Source of the DNA: ELB16-189 sp018266435
GTDB lineage: Bacteria > Bacteroidota > Bacteroidia > Cytophagales > Cyclobacteriaceae
Direction of reading: 5' to 3'
Assembly (NCBI GenBank): GCA_030123525.1
Contig: CP126125.1
Coordinates: 682,001-746,000, forward strand
DNA: 64,000 bases
Shown here: one piece after another, positions 35,880 through 45,400 of the stretch
How the letters are laid out: every line of letters starts with the position of its first letter
How positions within the stretch are numbered: the first letter of the stretch is position 1
Notes under the pieces: generated by a model
Databases searched by the model: none
What the model was told of the DNA's origin: nothing
Seen by the model: only the letters and a program-made list of their open reading frames with translations
Position numbers and translations under genes: made by a program

Positions 35880-36077
35880 TTAAGCAAAAAGGTATTCGCT
35901 CACTTGTTCAATTTTTATCCCTGTGTAGGAACAAAATTCATCGACCGTAACCAATTGGTGGTTGTCTTTTTTGTTGTGCTCTTTGATTCGCTTGAGCAAT
36001 AGCCTCCCATATCGCTCACTCTTGCCCGTGATGCGCTGCACATCTTTTGGGTAGACTATAATCCTATCTGTTCTCAT
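35880..36077 (-). CDS. small conserved Bacteroidota protein (KDVQRITGKSERYGR type)
   Basis: A 65-residue basic protein, MRTDRIIVYPKDVQRITGKS..., followed by TVDEFCSYTGIKIEQVSEYL, a two-helix pattern I recall from small conserved proteins of Bacteroidota mobile elements. Possibly DNA-binding. Alone on its strand. The 246 bp up to the next plus-strand gene hold a partial REP-like palindrome near 36110 and no gene. Confidence 0.6.
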   Translation of the reverse strand: MRTDRIIVYPKDVQRITGKSERYGRLLLKRIKEHNKKDNHQLVTVDEFCSYTGIKIEQVSEYLFA

Positions 36078-36323
36078 GCTTTATCTATACCCCATCCTGG
36101 GCGTTGCCCTGCCTTCGCCTACTCTTGGCTTCGGCAAGCATGGCAAAGTTCTGTTGTTAAAGTAAATCATTTTTGGAAATATCGGAAAGAAGTTGCGATG
36201 TGCCCACATGCGGAAGTTGAATTTATGCATTGATACTTTGGGCGAATAAGTTTGTGGCTCATTGCAATGAAGGCTTAACCAGACTGTGCCGTGAACAGGT
36301 TGGGCAACCAAATTTTTTAAACT

Positions 36324-37085
36324 ATGGCAAGACAAAAAGGAGTGATCAAATTACAGGGGCAGATGGGGGGTGTGAGCTTTTACAAGTCGCAGCAAGATGG
36401 GTTTCTTGCTAGAGAAAAAGGTGGCGTTGATGCGGAGCGCATCAAGAACGACCCCAGCTTCGAGCGCACACGAGAGAACGGTGCAGAGTTCGGGCGCGCT
36501 GGCGCGGCCGGCAAACTTTTGCGCACTGCGCTGAGGGCGTTGCTCATCAACATCGCGGACAGCCGCATGACAAGCAGGCTCACTCGCGAGATGGTAAAGG
36601 TGATACAAGCAGATGCTACCAACACGCGGGGCCAGCGCAACGTGATCGATGGGGAAACTGAGTTGCTGAAAGGTTTCGAGTTCAATTTGGACGGGAAACT
36701 GGAAAGCACATTTTTTGCCCAGTTCACCCCCACCATTGATCGAGCAGCGGGCAACCTAACGGTGGACGTGCCAGCCTACATCCCGGGCAACATGATCGGG
36801 GCACCGCAAGGTGCGACACACGTGAAGCTGATCTCTGCCGGTGCGGAGATAGACTTTGAGGCAGGGGCTTACGTGGTGGCCAATTCTTCTACTCCGGAAA
36901 TTGTGCTCGGGCCTCAAAATGAAGCACCTGTTTCATTGGCGAACGCAGTCACACCAGCAAGCACGCATCCGTTGTTCCTCGCGTTAGGGGTTGAGTTCTA
37001 CCAGCAAGTGAATGGCGTTTTCTATCCATTGAAGAATGGGTTTTACAATGCCCTGGCTTTGGTGAAAGTTGACGGTGGGGTGTGA
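36324..37085 (+). CDS. conserved Bacteroidota hypothetical protein
   Basis: A 253-residue soluble protein of a family widespread in Bacteroidota: KGVIKLQGQMGGVSFYKSQQ, LAREKGGVDAERI, ENGAEFGRAGAAGKLLRTAL, then a beta-rich second half. Its biochemical role is not known to me. It opens a four-gene unit with stop/start overlaps (TGATG with the next gene), so the products should act together. GC content is visibly higher than in the preceding element. Confidence 0.65.
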   Translation: MARQKGVIKLQGQMGGVSFYKSQQDGFLAREKGGVDAERIKNDPSFERTRENGAEFGRAGAAGKLLRTALRALLINIADSRMTSRLTREMVKVIQADATNTRGQRNVIDGETELLKGFEFNLDGKLESTFFAQFTPTIDRAAGNLTVDVPAYIPGNMIGAPQGATHVKLISAGAEIDFEAGAYVVANSSTPEIVLGPQNEAPVSLANAVTPASTHPLFLALGVEFYQQVNGVFYPLKNGFYNALALVKVDGGV

Positions 37086-37495
37086 TGGAACTGGAACTAT
37101 CCAGGGCTTATTTCCCTGACGGGACGAACGGGGAGCTTGTTGAACAAGATGGTGGGCAGCTTGTCTGCCACACCATCGAGCTCCCGTGGAGAGGGAACCA
37201 ACGAAATGTCTCGTGCATACCTGAGGGAAGGTACGAACTGAAGAAACGGTATCATGAACATTACGGCTGGCACCTCCAAGTGCTGGATGTTCCCAACAGG
37301 GATTGGATATTGATCCATCCTGCAACCGATGCACTCACACAACTGAAAGGGTGCATCGCTCCGGTGTCAGTTCTGATCGGGAATGGAAAGGGAACAGCAT
37401 CGAGGATAGCAAATGAACGGTTGAAGTCGCTGGTGTATGCCGCGGTGGAAAAAGAAAAAGTATTTCTCAACATCAAAACAAAGAAACTATCATGA
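37085..37495 (+). CDS. DUF5675-like protein
   Basis: A 136-residue protein starting at the ATG at 37085 that overlaps the preceding stop by one base. The sequence (SRAYFPDGTNGEL, CHTIELPWRGNQRNVSCIPEGRYEL, NRDWILIHPATDALTQLKGCIAP) matches the DUF5675 pattern, with conserved His, Cys and Pro-Gly positions reminiscent of L,D-transpeptidase-like folds. Found next to small membrane proteins, so an envelope or lysis role is possible; unproven. Confidence 0.75.
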   Translation: MELELSRAYFPDGTNGELVEQDGGQLVCHTIELPWRGNQRNVSCIPEGRYELKKRYHEHYGWHLQVLDVPNRDWILIHPATDALTQLKGCIAPVSVLIGNGKGTASRIANERLKSLVYAAVEKEKVFLNIKTKKLS

Positions 37496-37725
37496 ACATT
37501 GTAGAAAGAATGAAAGCGCCCACACCGAAGTTTTTCCGTGTGCTGCGCAACATAGGATTGCTACTTGCCGCTACAGGCGGTGCATTGCTGGCCGCGCCTG
37601 TGGCCCTGCCTACAGCTGTTGTAACTGTGGCAGGTTACTTGACCGTGGCTGGTGGAGTGATGACTGCCGTGAGCCAGAGCACCGTTGACGGTGAGCCGGA
37701 TAAACCACAAGGCGATGGAACATAG
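37492..37725 (+). CDS. small two-helix membrane protein
   Basis: A 77-residue protein with two hydrophobic Ala/Val/Gly-rich segments (about 18-40 and 43-60) and a charged tail; holin-like in size. Overlaps the preceding stop by 4 bp (ATGA) and the next gene by 11 bp. Confidence 0.6.
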   Translation: MNIVERMKAPTPKFFRVLRNIGLLLAATGGALLAAPVALPTAVVTVAGYLTVAGGVMTAVSQSTVDGEPDKPQGDGT

Positions 37726-37903
37726 CGATTACAGTACAGCCATCGGCACGATGGGCGGTACTGTTTTTACGGTCATCGGAAACATCCAGTCCAGTGATTT
37801 GGTAAAGACGGTCACCCTCGCTATTGTGGGTGCAACGGTGAGCTTTGCGCTTTCCATGCTGCTAAAGTGGACAGCGAAGAAATTTTTCAGGCAGCGCGGC
37901 TGA
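37715..37903 (+). CDS. small membrane protein
   Basis: A 62-residue protein from the ATG at 37715 with two hydrophobic segments (TMGGTVFTVIGN and TVTLAIVGATVSFALSMLL) and a basic C-terminus. Partner of the preceding small membrane protein. The upstream in-frame start at 37685 is deep inside the preceding gene and less likely. Confidence 0.55.
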   Translation: MEHSDYSTAIGTMGGTVFTVIGNIQSSDLVKTVTLAIVGATVSFALSMLLKWTAKKFFRQRG

Positions 37904-37919
37904 GCAAAGCATAAAGGTG

Positions 37920-37957
37920 GAAGGCTTCCCCTTGTTAAAAGGAGGAAGCCTTCTTTC
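37920..37957. terminator. terminator between convergent genes
   Basis: GAAGGCTTCC and GGAAGCCTTC arms (37920-37929, 37944-37953) followed by TTTCG, in the 57-bp gap between convergent genes. Confidence 0.75.
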
Positions 37958-37960
37958 GTT

Positions 37961-38374
37961 TCACCTGATCACTTTGTAGAGCAGCGATTTCTTTGCCTGC
38001 TTGATGAGGTCCAGTTGGCGCATGATGTTCTCTTGGTGGCGTTGTAACTGCTTCACGGCCGCCATCGATTTTTGAAGTTCGGTTTCAGTTGTTTCTTCGA
38101 ACGATTTTTTCAAGACCGTTTTAAAATCTTCCAAGCGGATGAAGGGAATCACCGAGCCTGTCAAAAATTTTTTGAAGATGCCGAGTTGCCACAACCCGAA
38201 ACAGAGCCAATACAGTTTCTGTTTTTCTTCTCCGCTCTTGGCCAACAGCACAAAGCAGTTGGGGCAAGGCTTTTCCAACGGCCTCCCAGCGTTGTGGCCT
38301 TTTGAAAGGATAAAAAAATGGTGGCCTTCATAAAACTTTCCCATCGTGTGTGTTTTGATTTTTGTTTTGTCCAT
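37961..38374 (-). CDS. DUF6943-like Bacteroidota mobile-element protein
   Basis: A 137-residue protein with KFYEGHHFFILSKGHNAGRP, EKPCPNCFVLL and SVIPFIRLEDF, the pattern of a conserved small protein family on Bacteroidota conjugative elements (DUF6943-like). CPNC could bind metal. The C-terminal 50 residues form a coiled coil. Role unknown. It supports the view that 35.7 kb onward is another mobile element. Confidence 0.65.
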   Translation of the reverse strand: MDKTKIKTHTMGKFYEGHHFFILSKGHNAGRPLEKPCPNCFVLLAKSGEEKQKLYWLCFGLWQLGIFKKFLTGSVIPFIRLEDFKTVLKKSFEETTETELQKSMAAVKQLQRHQENIMRQLDLIKQAKKSLLYKVIR

Positions 38375-38467
38375 GGTTTCTGCATTAAAATTTTATGCGG
38401 ACCTGACAGAGACATTTTCAAAAGAGAAAAGAAAAAAACGAAAAAAATAAAAGAGAAAGCCATTCTT

Positions 38468-38590
38468 CAAGGCTGGCTTGGGAGCAAAGCAAGGAGGATC
38501 GGAATAAATGGTAAGCGCGTTGGCTGTGTGGGTTTATGCCGAAGTTCCTTGCTTTGCTATTCGTGCGGAAGGATGCGCGGCCAGCTTATC
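38468..38590 (+). other. candidate structured RNA or long hairpin upstream of AbiC-like gene
   Basis: AGCAAAGCAAGGA (38483-38495) pairs perfectly with TCCTTGCTTTGCT (38546-38558), and outer segments near 38470 and 38580 (AAGGCTGGC and GCCAGCTT) can extend the stem. It lies in the 269-bp gap before the AbiC-like gene. Confidence 0.35.
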
Positions 38591-38643
38591 TTTGCTTTCT
38601 CTTTTATTTTTATAAACCAGTAAGCCATTAAAAATTGATAATT

Positions 38644-39612
38644 ATGAGAAAGAAGTATTTTAAAAAACAAAGGTTCTTGGAGACCTTCGATAAATTCGCT
38701 CAAGCCTTATTTTTTCAAATTCCATTAGGAATCCCAATTGTTGGCTTCTTGTTATTTGGTACCATAACAATTGCCTTTAATAAGGACATACTTGCCAAGA
38801 TAGATACTCTCGGCCCTGTTGAATCTTTTTTGAGGTATTCAGAATATTCCATTGGAATTGCCAACCTGTGTTTAACAACTATAACAGTCATTTTGATTGT
38901 GTACACTTTGTATCTCACAAAGCGCGCGAACAAAAAACAGTTTTTTGAAACACGATTTTTTGACCTCCTGAATATCCATAGAGAGAATACTGTTCAAGTT
39001 GAAAGCGGAAATATTTCAGGTAGAAAGGTATTTGAGAAAATTTTTAACGAGTTCAAGTACATTTCTGATTTCGTCAAATCTAAATTTCCTGAAGTTACAC
39101 CGCATGATAATGTCACAATTTCATATTTAAGTGTTTTCTGGGGTTTAACTGATACAAAAGGAGATTTAGAAAAATACTTAGAGAAGCACTATAAAACAAT
39201 CGACAACAACAATCTACTTTTTGAACTAACAAAATTACATTCTAACATAAATCAACATGAATCTGTAAGTCCGCTAAGAGGTGCTTTTACTGGGCATCAA
39301 TTATCTCTCAGTCATTACTTTCGTCACCTGTTTCAAACTTTTCAATTCATAAATAAGCAGTCCTATCTATCAATTGATGAAAAATACCAATACGCGAAGA
39401 CGCTAAGAGCTCAATTGTCCAATCTTGAGCTTGTAATTTTTTTCTTTAATTCCATTAGCCCACTTGGGGCAACTTGGGAATTAAATCAGAAAGAATTCCG
39501 AAATAAACTAATAACAAAGTATCAGTTGATTAAAAACATTCCTTTCAGTCTAATAACTGATATAGATGTTAAGACCTATTATCCAGACATAGAATTTGAG
39601 TCGGAAGAATAA
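38644..39612 (+). CDS. putative AbiC-type phage abortive infection membrane protein
   Basis: A 322-residue protein from the ATG at 38644 (a TTG three codons upstream is less likely). Two membrane segments lie at about 24-45 and 68-88 (FFQIPLGIPIVGFLLFGTI and IANLCLTTITVILIVYTLYL). Then follows a cytosolic domain with NKKQFFETRFFDLLNIHRENT and HYFRHLFQTFQFINKQ, the pattern of the putAbiC Pfam family. By family, a single-gene anti-phage candidate. Low GC compared with the flanking genes suggests separate acquisition. Confidence 0.75.
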   Translation: MRKKYFKKQRFLETFDKFAQALFFQIPLGIPIVGFLLFGTITIAFNKDILAKIDTLGPVESFLRYSEYSIGIANLCLTTITVILIVYTLYLTKRANKKQFFETRFFDLLNIHRENTVQVESGNISGRKVFEKIFNEFKYISDFVKSKFPEVTPHDNVTISYLSVFWGLTDTKGDLEKYLEKHYKTIDNNNLLFELTKLHSNINQHESVSPLRGAFTGHQLSLSHYFRHLFQTFQFINKQSYLSIDEKYQYAKTLRAQLSNLELVIFFFNSISPLGATWELNQKEFRNKLITKYQLIKNIPFSLITDIDVKTYYPDIEFESEE

Positions 39613-40340
39613 TCATATCCGGTCGCGAGCCGCCCAGGGCGAACGAAGTGGCCTCCACGAAGTGAGTCCCGCGAGCAGGAGGTAGGGTGTGAGCAAGGAG
39701 CGCGGAGTGGAGGCACGGAACGTAGCGCGGTGCGAACCATGAGGGGAGGCCGCGGGGGATGCGAGATTGCACGTGTGGAGCGGCCGAGCCGAACAAGGCC
39801 TGGCGTATTTTTTGCTCAACGCAATCTCCTTCTAAAAATTTAAGACCTAAAATGTTTTTTTGAAACCCGTCATGGCTTTTGCAAAAAATATGACAGGCCG
39901 CAGCCCGGACGACAGCGCAGGCGAGCACAACAAGGGTAGCCGGTGGACTGCAAGCTTGCCGACTGAAGGAGGAAGGAATGGAACGGAATGAGCCTTGCGT
40001 TGAGTGAGCGGAGTTTGTAGCCGTGGTGTGATTGCAAGTGTGTGGCTCATGGCCCAAACGAAGCGAAAGTGCGGGCAGCGAAATGAAGTGAAATGATGAC
40101 GACTGAACGGAGGCAGGCTTGCGGGATAAAGTAGGCTGCCGTGAGGAATGACGTAGCCAAAGCAAAAGGCATGACAGCATGTATCCGCCAGTGGGCGGAG
40201 AACCTTTAGGCGAACAGTTGGTGCTGTTTGTGTGGTTGGATGTGAGGTGGCAACAGCACGGACTGTGAGTGCTGGCATGACTTTTTGCCGGCAAGAAATG
40301 ACGAACACCTTATCAACCTGATTTTTTTTGAAAGAAAATG
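39613..40340. other. purine-rich, stop-poor noncoding block
   Basis: About 730 bp on the plus strand made of recurring short purine-rich words (GAACGAAG, GGAATGGAAC, GCGAAGCGAAAG, AAATGAAGTGAAATGA). Overlapping long frames without stops appear on the minus strand in more than one frame, but the translations are Ser/His/Pro/Arg-rich low-complexity sequence with no protein character. GC is far above the preceding gene. No gene, tRNA or IS is recognised. Confidence 0.5.
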
Positions 40341-40374
40341 ACAATATCCGGCTGAAAAGTACATCTACTCCAAT

Positions 40375-40499
40375 CCGTATAAATACGGTACTATAATCTT
40401 TAATTGAAGGAAAACAAGTTTTCTTTATTCGTGCAAGGCAAAATGCCTGATGACCTTTCGTTAGTTTAATTTTAATGAAAATTTCAGTTTAATTTTAAT
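40375..40499 (+). promoter_or_regulatory. regulatory region upstream of the RHS locus
   Basis: It contains the palindrome CCGTATAAATACGG (40375-40388) and two copies of AGTTTAATTTTAAT (40463-40476, 40486-40499) with a 23-bp period, all upstream of the first gene of the long plus-strand unit. Likely promoter or activator sites; no exact TAnnTTTG box found. Confidence 0.35.
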
Positions 40500-40623
40500 A
40501 GACTAAACTGAGTTTCGTCTAGCAATTTCTCATAGGCCTTGGTGCTTGGAAGAATGGGTTTTGCCTCTAACCAAATCGATGTTCGATTTTGTACCAAAGA
40601 AAACTTCAGCAAAAAAGCGAAAT

Positions 40624-40914
40624 ATGGAACGATACAGTATAGTGACCTCAACCCTGATCCTATCCGTATTTATTTCTTACCATGCACTTGCACAGAGCAA
40701 AGGTGTTGACACCGTCAACAAACGAATTAAAAATGTAACTGAAACTGCTTTGTTAAAACAGCATCAAGCCATTCAGCATCAAAAGATAACGGCAGATTCT
40801 TCTTCGCAAAGATTTATTATTCGCAGAGACAGTTTGCGCACCGTACTGAAAGGGTTAAAAAATATTAAGTATCAACTCATCCGGAACGACACAATAAAAG
40901 CCAAAGGCAATTAA
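40624..40914 (+). CDS. small exported hypothetical protein
   Basis: A 96-residue protein from the ATG at 40624, with signal peptide MERYSIVTSTLILSVFISYHALAQ. The mature part is polar and helical (DTVNKRIKNVTETALLKQHQ). An in-frame start at 40546 would hide the signal peptide, so I reject it. First gene of the toxin locus, 44 bp before the repeat protein. Confidence 0.6.
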   Translation: MERYSIVTSTLILSVFISYHALAQSKGVDTVNKRIKNVTETALLKQHQAIQHQKITADSSSQRFIIRRDSLRTVLKGLKNIKYQLIRNDTIKAKGN

Positions 40915-40958
40915 ACCCGTAAAATAAATTGTATTAACCTTATAAACGAGCCCGCCCC

Positions 40959-42443
40959 ATGAAACCTATTTTGCTTTCTATTTTACTTTCATTTTTGATC
41001 GTACAAGTACCCCTGGCACAGAACACCACGTATTACGGAACCTCAACCGGAACGGCCGGCAACCTGAACAGTTATTTTGGATACTATGCAGGCAAAGCTT
41101 CGACAAGCTCGGCTGCATACAACGGGGCTTTTGGTGCAAGCTCACTTGCCAATATCACTTCGGGAACTTATAACTCAGGGATAGGGTACGCAGCACTGAA
41201 TTCAAACACGACCGGTGGCTACAATACAGCCGTTGGATATTCTGCTCTTGCATCAATTACCACAGCAAATTATTGTACAGCGGTTGGCCTCAATGCATTG
41301 AGAGGGGTTACGGGGTCAAATAATACCGGCATTGGCTTGAACGCACTTTATGCAGTTTCTTCCGGCTCTGATAACACCGCAAGCGGTTATACTACCCTTC
41401 AAAATAACACGGGCAGTTACAACTCTGCCTTTGGCAGCAATTCCCTTTTCAACAACACATCAGGAGGAAATCTTACGGCCGGAGGGTACAAATCGCTGTT
41501 CGGAAACACTACCGGGAGCAACAACACCGCCTTTGGTTATCAAGCGTTACTTACCAACACTACGGGCAGCAACAACACTGCCCTTGGTTATGGCGCTGAT
41601 GTTAGCTCTGCCGCACTTACCAATGCCACGGCATTAGGCAACGGGGCGATTGCCACCTCGAGCAATGCCATCCAACTGGGCAACTCGGCTGTGACTCAAG
41701 TGTATGCCGGCACAGGAACTGCGGCAACCTTGATTGCCGGGGGATTGAAAATAACCGGAGGTACACCGGCTGCCGGAAAAGTGCTCACTTCCGATGCCAG
41801 CGGCAATGCTACGTGGCAAACCCCGTCAGGCGGAGGATCATCGCCATGGGCGATATCTGGAGCTACCATTAATTATACCGGGTCAGTGGGGATTGGTACG
41901 CTCACCCCCGCTTACCCATTGGATGTGAGCGGTACTGTTCGTGGAACGTCATTGATCACAAGCGGTCTTCAAGTGACGGGAGGCACAATTGGTGCCGGAA
42001 AAGTATTGACTTCGGATGCGAGTGGAAATGCGACTTGGCAAGCCGCAGCCAACAGTTCTCAATGGACGACAAATTCAAGTTCCATTTACTTCAATACCGG
42101 AAATGTAGGCATCGGTTCGCAAAGCCCGGATTACAAACTCACAGTAAATGGCACGGTGCATTGCAGCGAAGTAAAGGTGGACGTAAACATCCCGCCCGAT
42201 TATGTATTTGAGGAGGGCTATAAACTCCGCACGCTGGAAGAAGTGAAAAAATACATTGATGAAAACAAGCATTTGCCTGAAGTACCTTCAGCCAAGGAGA
42301 TGGAAAAAACCGGTGTGAGTGTAGGCGAGATGAATATGTTGCTTTTAAAGAAGGTGGAGGAGCTGACGCTCTATTTATTGGATTTGAAAAAGGAGAATGA
42401 AATCTTAAAGACTAAAATTGAAGTGATAGAGAAAAACAAATAG
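40959..42443 (+). CDS. YadA-head-like repeat surface protein with coiled-coil end
   Basis: A 494-residue secreted protein: signal peptide ending at VPLAQ, then about 14-residue repeats (N.T..NTA.GY.AL) from about 30 to 230, which form the left-handed beta-roll of YadA-type heads. Next come two GKVLTSDASGNATWQ linkers and a C-terminal trimeric-looking part (HLPEVPSAKEMEKTGVSVG, then a Leu-rich coiled coil to the end) as in Bacteroidota tail-fibre-like surface proteins. Likely trimeric adhesin or fibre. It is followed 3 bp later by the SpvB/RHS-like gene. Confidence 0.75.
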   Translation: MKPILLSILLSFLIVQVPLAQNTTYYGTSTGTAGNLNSYFGYYAGKASTSSAAYNGAFGASSLANITSGTYNSGIGYAALNSNTTGGYNTAVGYSALASITTANYCTAVGLNALRGVTGSNNTGIGLNALYAVSSGSDNTASGYTTLQNNTGSYNSAFGSNSLFNNTSGGNLTAGGYKSLFGNTTGSNNTAFGYQALLTNTTGSNNTALGYGADVSSAALTNATALGNGAIATSSNAIQLGNSAVTQVYAGTGTAATLIAGGLKITGGTPAAGKVLTSDASGNATWQTPSGGGSSPWAISGATINYTGSVGIGTLTPAYPLDVSGTVRGTSLITSGLQVTGGTIGAGKVLTSDASGNATWQAAANSSQWTTNSSSIYFNTGNVGIGSQSPDYKLTVNGTVHCSEVKVDVNIPPDYVFEEGYKLRTLEEVKKYIDENKHLPEVPSAKEMEKTGVSVGEMNMLLLKKVEELTLYLLDLKKENEILKTKIEVIEKNK

Positions 42444-42446
42444 GTT

Positions 42447-45400
42447 ATGAAGCTCTCCACGGTTATTGTCATCGGCATATTTTGTGGCATATTATTTTTC
42501 ACAAAAGCAATTGGGCAGGCCTCAGCCCCGAGTGCTTTACCTCAAATAAATACTTTCAGCACAGCACCTGACAATATTGGCAAGGTCCAAAACACGGTCA
42601 ATTTATTTACCGGTGATTTGAATTTACCTATCAGTTTGGTAAGCCTTACTGGAAAAGAAGGCCTTGGTGTAAATGTGGCAATTAGTTATAACTCAAATGT
42701 GCAAAATCAAGTGGATACATGGAACCTGGAATCTCCGGGCGGAATTTTGGGCTTGGGGTGGACTATGGACATGCCAAGGATTATTTGTGATCATAAAAGT
42801 ACGGGCACAAGGGAAGACGATACCTATTATTTACTGGAGGGGCAAACCAGTAATAGGCTAGTGAGAATAGGGCATGGGTCAGATGCTATCGGTCTTTATA
42901 ATACTTATGCAACCAAGAAATATCAGTTTTGGCAAATCAAGTTTTATTATGATCCTACTGACTACGCTCTTACAACGCCAGGGCCGAGCAAATGGGTGAT
43001 TGTCCGAGAGAATGGCTTTAAATATATCTATGGAGACAAAAACAGCGGACGAAGCACCGTTCAGTACACAGTTCGTTGGGGTAATTGGATTGGCAACAGT
43101 TCTAATACTAACAATCAAACACGATTAGCCACGACATGGAACCTTTCAGAAATCAACAATCTATGGGGAGAGAAAGTGACTTTCGAATACACAAATGTGG
43201 ATCAATTTGTTGGCTCCAATTTTGGCCAAAAACAAACAGAAGCATCGTACCTAAAACAAATTGTAGATCCTATCGGAAGGAAAGTACAGTTTTTTTATAA
43301 CAACAAGAACCCACAATATTATATGGAACCTCATACGGAGCAGCCTGAACCAGATGCTTATCAGGAGAACTATGAGAAACTTTACTTGGACCACATTGAT
43401 GTTCTTCAGGAAACTGGCACGAAATATTTGTCAGTAAATTTTCGATATTCATCAATCAATGACGGAATCAACACAGCAAAAATGCTGCTCGCTTATATTG
43501 AGCAGCGTAACGGTGCCGGACAAGCTTTGCCTGGAATTCGTTTTGATTATTTCACCTCAACCGGATCAACTGGATACAAAGGGTTTCTTCAAAAAATAAC
43601 TTACCCCACTGGAGGAACGGTAAGCTATACGTATGCGATGAGCAATAATCAAATTGGTCATTCGAATCGCTCACTCACGATTTCTGGCGGAGGTGAACCT
43701 CAATTGTGGTTTGGTTCAGATTATGTTGTTGTTGCCTGGAGAGCATTGGACTCAAACGGCAACCATACATCAAATCCTTCTCCTGTTTCTATTTCAGTCT
43801 ATCAATGGTTTGGCGAGTGGGTACCATCTACGTTATCAGGTGTAAACCTCAATTTGGTGAATGTGGGGGCGACTTTTAATAACAACACATTCCATTATAA
43901 TAACTTTCAAGTGGTTACTGAGGATAAATTCTTCGCGATACTAACTCAACCTGGAGATCAAACTTTTGCTGGAAACAATGCTAGCTTTGCAATGTATTAC
44001 AAGGATGAGGCAAAGCGAGGAAATTGGATTTGTGCAACTATCGATAACTCATCCAGCCTTAATTATTTGAGCTATAATCTTGGAAGCGGCTCTGCCACCT
44101 TACTCTCTGGTGATAATTTTGTTGCAATAGCTACTTATACAAACTCAAATTCTACTCCGGGCTACCTATTTACATACAATGGAGGGGTCTATAATGGCCA
44201 CTTCAATCAGGCTTTATTTCCTGTAAATATTAACTCGGCACGATCTGGCGTTGACAATTTCTACACCGCTTCAAACAATTTTGTAATAAATTATTCAGAA
44301 TGGTTTGCTAACACTGTTCAATTGACTTTTTCATATCTCAATGAAGAGCGAAACTGGGTAACAACCAGTATACCTCAATCCTTAGTTTGGGCGAATACTG
44401 GCCCAAAGTTTCCTAGCAACTTGCACAGTTCAAACAATTTCATGGTTGCGATGGCGGGGAACAACCCTGAGTTTCTTTTTCGGTGGGATAATACTTACAC
44501 AAATTTTTATCGAGACAATGATAATTCAACTAGTTTGTTATTGTATTGGGATGACAATAGTTATGTGTTCCCAATCAATAATTCACAATTTGCATTGATC
44601 GATGGATCCGTTATGTCAAAGGCAGTGAGATTTGATGGTAACAATTGGATACTGTCAGGGGCACAATCTACAAATGCTACAAACAAAGTAGGTAGTGGCA
44701 TTGATTTTTTGGTAAGTGCCTCACCCGACAATTCTTACAGGACGCTATCAGTATTCAATGCTAATTCTTTGAACTGGACATCCAATTCAATTTCAAATGG
44801 CTTCTTACCACTTTTTAGTGGGGGCCAAGCTTCTGCGGATTTTTATGTTACAAATGGGTCTATGTTTTATCACAATCCTGATGGCTCATGGACATCCACC
44901 AACTCCACAGTATATGGCGATATTGCAGGCCGCATTTTAACTTCTGGAGGTGATCTTAAATTTGTGAAAAATGGTACGCTGTCCCCCAATTCAGACAATA
45001 TTGGGCAGAATACCGTCTATTTCAGTGACTATGATCAATTTGGAAATTTGGTAACAAGAATAAACTATGGCTTTGATATGCTCGCTTGTTACCAGTCGCC
45101 CCCCGGTAAATCATACATGGATGCTAACTCAATAACATTGTATAAAAATATTGCTGAACGTGCTACGGGTTACCAAGTAGATTATCCGGTCAGTTCAATC
45201 ACGATTAGTGGAAATGGCTCCACGGACCAAAACGTTGCTTTTGGTTATAATTTTTCCACAGCTTTTGTTGACCCATCCGGCAACGTTGCTCAATACACCG
45301 ATGTGAATGTAATTCCTGGAAGTAACACGCCATCATCCATGCCCAATGGATATACGACAACTTCCCACAAGAATGGCGCATACGGGGACTCCCTGAGATT

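Noticed and set aside
39569..40344. Long open frames (up to 241 residues) on the minus strand
   Set aside because: Several frames are open at once, composition is low-complexity Ser/His/Pro/Arg, no start context or domain; explained by purine bias of the plus strand.
41095..41640. CRISPR-like or tandem DNA repeats
   Set aside because: The periodicity follows 14-residue YadA-head-type protein repeats inside a gene; units vary in DNA and have no spacers.
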